A DNA stretch of 9,280 nt from Minisyncoccota bacterium (lineage in GTDB: Bacteria > Patescibacteriota > Minisyncoccia > UBA6257 > HR35), in NCBI GenBank assembly GCA_938048445.1, contig CALIVE010000001.1:1-9280 (forward strand), written 5' to 3'. Each line of letters begins with the position of its first letter. Positions within the stretch are counted from its first letter, which is position 1. Positions 6,651 through 9,280 of this stretch are shown here, piece after piece. The notes below the pieces were generated by a model. It saw nothing but the letters and a program-made list of their open reading frames with translations. It ran no database searches and had not been told where the DNA came from. The position numbers and the translations under genes are program-made.

Positions 6651-6851
6651 TTAATGTAAAAATTTACTAATTTCTTTTTCTAATACATTTAAAATCTCAT
6701 CAGAAGTATTAACTTCTGTTTCTTGCACATTCTGGAATAAATTTTTGAATGTTTTTGATAATTTCCATATTGGATAAATAAAAAACACACTAAATATTAT
6801 AACGAATAAAATGAAATTTAAAACATTTTTAAAATTTATTTTTGTAAACAT
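6651..6851 (-). CDS. Small single-pass membrane protein, function unknown
   Basis: A 66-residue protein that I do not recognise. Residues about 11-29 (VLNFILFVIIFSVFFIYPI) form one strong hydrophobic transmembrane segment after a short basic N-terminus (MFTKINFKN). The remaining ~37 residues are polar and probably helical, ending in an amphipathic stretch DEILNVLEKEISKFL (51-65). No cysteine or lipobox is present, and no cleavage site for signal peptidase is obvious. The ATG directly follows the stop codon of the PilO-like gene with no spacer (TAA then ATG), suggesting translational coupling and a shared membrane-related job. A partner in the same pilus-like assembly is possible but is inference. 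The stop is 19 nt before the tRNA, and a promoter candidate lies in that gap. No Shine-Dalgarno sequence. Confidence 0.7.
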   Translation of the reverse strand: MFTKINFKNVLNFILFVIIFSVFFIYPIWKLSKTFKNLFQNVQETEVNTSDEILNVLEKEISKFLH

Positions 6852-7364
6852 TTAAAAAAGCGATGTTTCTATTTCAAATAAATAATTATTGCCACGGGGA
6901 AAAATTCTAATTGAATCCAGTTTTAATCTTATTTTATTTAGCTTAATCATTTTTTCAAATTGCTTAAGATCATTAAAGTTTCCTGTTAAAGAAAATTTTA
7001 AAATATTTTGATCAGCTCCTTCAATTTTTAAATCCAAATTATTATCCTTTGCTAAATTTATTATTTTATTTTGTAATTCTGGCAAAGGAATGTTGTTTTG
7101 ACTTAAAAGATTGTTCTTGAATTCTGAAAAATTTATTTTATATTTCTCCTCTATTTCTCTAATCTTAGAATTAATTTTAGAAGCTATAGTTTGCTTTTTT
7201 AGATTTTGATTTATTGTTCTTAAAATATTATTCCTTTCCTCAATAACCGAATTTAGTTTTTTGATCAAAAAATTATTAAGAAAAATAAAAACAAAAGTAA
7301 GTAATAATAAAACTAACAAAATCAAAAAAAGTTTTTTCAATAAAGATTTTAAAATCAATGACAT
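6852..7364 (-). CDS. PilO-like type IV pilus inner-membrane protein (putative)
   Basis: A 170-residue protein with the architecture of PilO-type alignment proteins of type IV pilus/type II secretion machines. It has a short basic N-terminus, one transmembrane helix at about 11-31 (very rich in Leu/Val/Phe), a charged coiled-coil-like stretch at about 33-75 rich in Lys/Glu/Asn, then a compact alpha/beta region at 90-170. That last part has the PilO-like pattern of a helix of the LPELQNKIINLAKDNNLDL type, a strand ILKFSLTGNF with the conserved-style G128, a helix NDLKQFEKMI and a final strand YLFEIETSLF. Sequence identity to PilO is too weak to be sure by eye; PilN or GspM-like proteins are alternatives. 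No pilM, pilN or pilQ gene is adjacent: the upstream neighbour is uvrB (7 nt away) and the downstream one an abutting 66-residue membrane protein. Confidence 0.6.
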   Translation of the reverse strand: MSLILKSLLKKLFLILLVLLLLTFVFIFLNNFLIKKLNSVIEERNNILRTINQNLKKQTIASKINSKIREIEEKYKINFSEFKNNLLSQNNIPLPELQNKIINLAKDNNLDLKIEGADQNILKFSLTGNFNDLKQFEKMIKLNKIRLKLDSIRIFPRGNNYLFEIETSLF

Positions 7365-7370
7365 TTAAAA

Positions 7371-7398
7371 ATTATAAACTTTTTTCTTCCTCTTCCAA
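7371..7398 (-). promoter_or_regulatory. Candidate leaderless promoter for the PilO-like gene
   Basis: A perfect TATAAT on the - strand (7376-7371) overlaps the uvrB stop codon and lies 6 nt before the PilO-like ATG. Transcription starting 7 nt downstream would begin on the A of that ATG. A partial -35, TTGGAA (7398-7393), sits at 16-nt spacing inside the uvrB 3' end. The 13 bases TATAATTTTTAAA are the same as those just upstream of tRNA-Ile, at 6645-6633. The gene could equally be expressed by read-through from uvrB. Confidence 0.35.
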
Positions 7399-9280
7399 AA
7401 AGATTATTAATTCTTCTTTTTCCACTACCTTTTCTCTTTTAACAAATTCTTCCAATGGAGTTTTAATCATTTCTTTTATTATTGGCTTTGGTTTGACTTT
7501 GTATTTTTTATTATAAGCTAATTGGATTCTCCTTCTTCTTTCTGTTTCTTTAATTGCTTCTTCCATAGATTTAGTAATTTTATCAGCATAGAGAATAACC
7601 TTACCATTTAAATTTCTTGAAGCTCGACCAATTGCTTGGATCAGAGTTGTTGAATTTCTTAAAAATCCTTCTCTATCTGCATCTAAAATACAAACTAAGG
7701 AAACTTCTGGTAAGTCTAAGCCTTCTCTCAATAAGTTTACACCAATTAAAATATCAATTTCACCCTTTCTTAATTTTCTTATTATTTCTGTTCTTTTTAA
7801 AGTTTTTATATCTGAATGAAGATATTCAACTTTATAACCTTGATTTAATAGAAATTCATTTAAATTTTCTGCAGATCTTTTGGTTAGAGTTAAAATTAAA
7901 ACTCTTTCATTTTTCTCAATCCTTTTATTAATTTCTTGAAGGAGATCGATAATTTGGTTCTGAGAAGGGCGGACTTCAATTATAGGATCAGGAATAAAAG
8001 TTGGCCTAATTAATTGCTCAACTATTTGTAATGAATGTTTTTTTTCGTAAGGACCTGGGGTGGCTGAAACAAATATAATTTGGAAATTTTTATTTATAAA
8101 TTCCTCAAAAGTTAATGGACGATGGTCAATAGCTGAAGGAAGTCTCCAGCCATATTCAATTAATGTTTCCTTTCTCCTTCGATCTCCTCTAGCCATAGCT
8201 TTAATTTGAGGTAAAGTCAGATGAGACTCATCAATAAAAATAATTGTATCTTCGGGAAGATAATCCAAAATTGTAAATGGAGGATCTCCAGGATTTTTAA
8301 AGTTTAAATGCCGTTCATAATTTTCTATTCCCGGACAATATCCTTTTTCTTGAAGTAATTTAATATCCATCATTGTCCTTCTTTTTAACCTTTCAGCTTC
8401 AATAATTCTGTTATTTTTTATTAATTCCCAGTATCTATCCTTTAGCTCTTGCATAATGTTATAAATAGCTAACTCTAATTTTTCTTTTTCAGTCACAAAA
8501 AATTTGGCTGGATAAATTTTTATCCTTTCAAGTTCTTCGTAATGATTTTTATTAATGATAAGTTTGATTTTATTTTCAAATTTTTTCAGAATTTTAAATC
8601 TTAAAATTTTCATTATTTGATTATCAACAGCTTCTAAAATTATCAAAAAATTACCGTCAGGAAGGATTACTTCTATTTGACCATTAAATTTCTTTGACCT
8701 TTTAAAACGAATAATTCTATATGAACCAGCTTTAATTTCTCCTTTTATTTTTTCATATTGGAGAAACTGGAGTTTGTTGATGAATTCTTTAAGATTTAAA
8801 ATTGAATTTTTGCTTATTTCTAAACCAATTTTTTCATATTCTTCCGGATTACCAATTCCATAAAGACAAGAAACAGAAGAAACAACTATAAAATCTCTTC
8901 TTGTAAGAACTGATTGTAAAGTAGCATGTCTTAACTGATCTAAAAATTCATTTATTCTTGCGTCTTTAGCAATATAGGTATCAGTTTCAGGTATATAAGC
9001 TTCTGGTTGATAATAATCATAATAACTTACAAAATAATGAACAGCATTATAAGGAAAGAAACTATGAAATTCTTGATAAAGCTGGGCAGCTAAAATTTTA
9101 TTTGGAGAAATAACAAAGGCAGGTCTTTTTATTTTCTCAATTACCCAAGCCATTGTTGCTGTTTTTCCACTTCCAGTAACTCCAAGAAGTGTCTGAAATT
9201 TATATCCTTTTTTCAAGCCTTCAACAAGTTTAGCAATAGCAACAGGCTGATCTCCTGTTGGTTGGAAATTTGTTTTTAAT
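7372..9280 (-). CDS. uvrB: UvrB, excinuclease ABC subunit B; 5' end outside window, C-terminal UVR domain missing
   Basis: Damage-verifying helicase-like subunit of bacterial nucleotide excision repair, loaded by UvrA and then recruiting UvrC. The frame is open to the right edge; codons upstream of the TTG at 9216 give FQPTGDQPVAIAKLVEG, the classical UvrB N-terminus, so only a few residues are missing. Numbering from the first visible codon: Walker A GVTGSGKT (33-40), beta-hairpin YYDYYQPEAYIP (86-97), GYCPGIENY (313-321), DESH (350-353), SATPG (405-409), LLREGLDLPEVS (516-527) and QAIGRASR (548-555). Two oddities: domain 2 (about 180-260) is divergent, lacking the usual FRVRGD-VxIFP pattern; and the protein ends at ELIIFLEEEEKSL, where the UVR motif that binds UvrC should begin. 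The PilO-like gene starts 7 nt after the stop, so no remainder follows. Confidence 0.96.
   Translation of the reverse strand, partial: LKTNFQPTGDQPVAIAKLVEGLKKGYKFQTLLGVTGSGKTATMAWVIEKIKRPAFVISPNKILAAQLYQEFHSFFPYNAVHYFVSYYDYYQPEAYIPETDTYIAKDARINEFLDQLRHATLQSVLTRRDFIVVSSVSCLYGIGNPEEYEKIGLEISKNSILNLKEFINKLQFLQYEKIKGEIKAGSYRIIRFKRSKKFNGQIEVILPDGNFLIILEAVDNQIMKILRFKILKKFENKIKLIINKNHYEELERIKIYPAKFFVTEKEKLELAIYNIMQELKDRYWELIKNNRIIEAERLKRRTMMDIKLLQEKGYCPGIENYERHLNFKNPGDPPFTILDYLPEDTIIFIDESHLTLPQIKAMARGDRRRKETLIEYGWRLPSAIDHRPLTFEEFINKNFQIIFVSATPGPYEKKHSLQIVEQLIRPTFIPDPIIEVRPSQNQIIDLLQEINKRIEKNERVLILTLTKRSAENLNEFLLNQGYKVEYLHSDIKTLKRTEIIRKLRKGEIDILIGVNLLREGLDLPEVSLVCILDADREGFLRNSTTLIQAIGRASRNLNGKVILYADKITKSMEEAIKETERRRRIQLAYNKKYKVKPKPIIKEMIKTPLEEFVKREKVVEKEELIIFLEEEEKSL

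Noticed and set aside
7617..7931. A 104-codon open frame on the + strand, Leu-rich
   Set aside because: It is antisense to the strongly conserved helicase part of uvrB. The leucine richness comes from the complement of Lys/Glu codons; no independent evidence supports a protein.
1..9280. CRISPR array, insertion sequence, toxin-antitoxin or phage-defence cassette
   Set aside because: No regularly spaced repeats, terminal inverted repeats, transposase motifs or paired small toxin/antitoxin genes were seen. All genes except the small TM protein match ordinary bacterial families.

Overview
The window is a very AT-rich, densely packed piece of bacterial core genome. It contains ten protein-coding genes (two run off the window ends) and one tRNA. 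Gene content, very low GC, almost no intergenic DNA and start codons without Shine-Dalgarno sequences suggest a small-genome bacterium, most likely Patescibacteria/CPR and perhaps Parcubacteria-like. This placement is an inference: no phylogenetic marker was compared. The standard genetic code fits; TGA acts as a stop at the end of the adenylate kinase-like gene.

Layout. (1) 2-709, + strand: the 3' part of lepA (EF4), overlapping by 18 nt the end of a convergent GNAT acetyltransferase gene (692-1177, -). (2) 1198-1917, +: a cytoplasmic GDPD-type glycerophosphodiester phosphodiesterase, diverging from the acetyltransferase across only 20 nt and overlapping by 62 nt the convergent gene at its other end. 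(3) 1856-9280, all on the - strand, in transcription order: uvrB (5' end outside the window), a PilO-like membrane protein, a 66-residue one-TM protein, tRNA-Ile(GAT), an adenylate kinase-like NMP kinase, type I methionine aminopeptidase, a GT3-family glycogen synthase and a glycogen-debranching-like protein. Gaps in this run are 19 nt or less and several neighbours touch or overlap, so it may be one long transcription unit with internal promoters.

How the genes fit together. adk-map is the familiar tail of the secY-adk-map cluster, here cut off from secY. It continues directly into a glycogen pair, a synthase and a debranching enzyme, pointing to an intracellular alpha-glucan store. uvrB belongs to nucleotide excision repair. 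The PilO-like gene suggests a type IV pilus-like machine whose other parts are elsewhere. The GDPD could release glycerol-3-phosphate from lipid head groups.

No CRISPR array, mobile element or clearly new multi-gene system is visible. The points most worth a second look are: a UvrB that ends at the start of its UvrC-binding UVR motif and has an altered domain 2; an adenylate kinase-like protein lacking several canonical residues; a tRNA ending 7 nt before a start codon; -10-like boxes placed so that transcripts would be leaderless; and a 62-nt convergent overlap.
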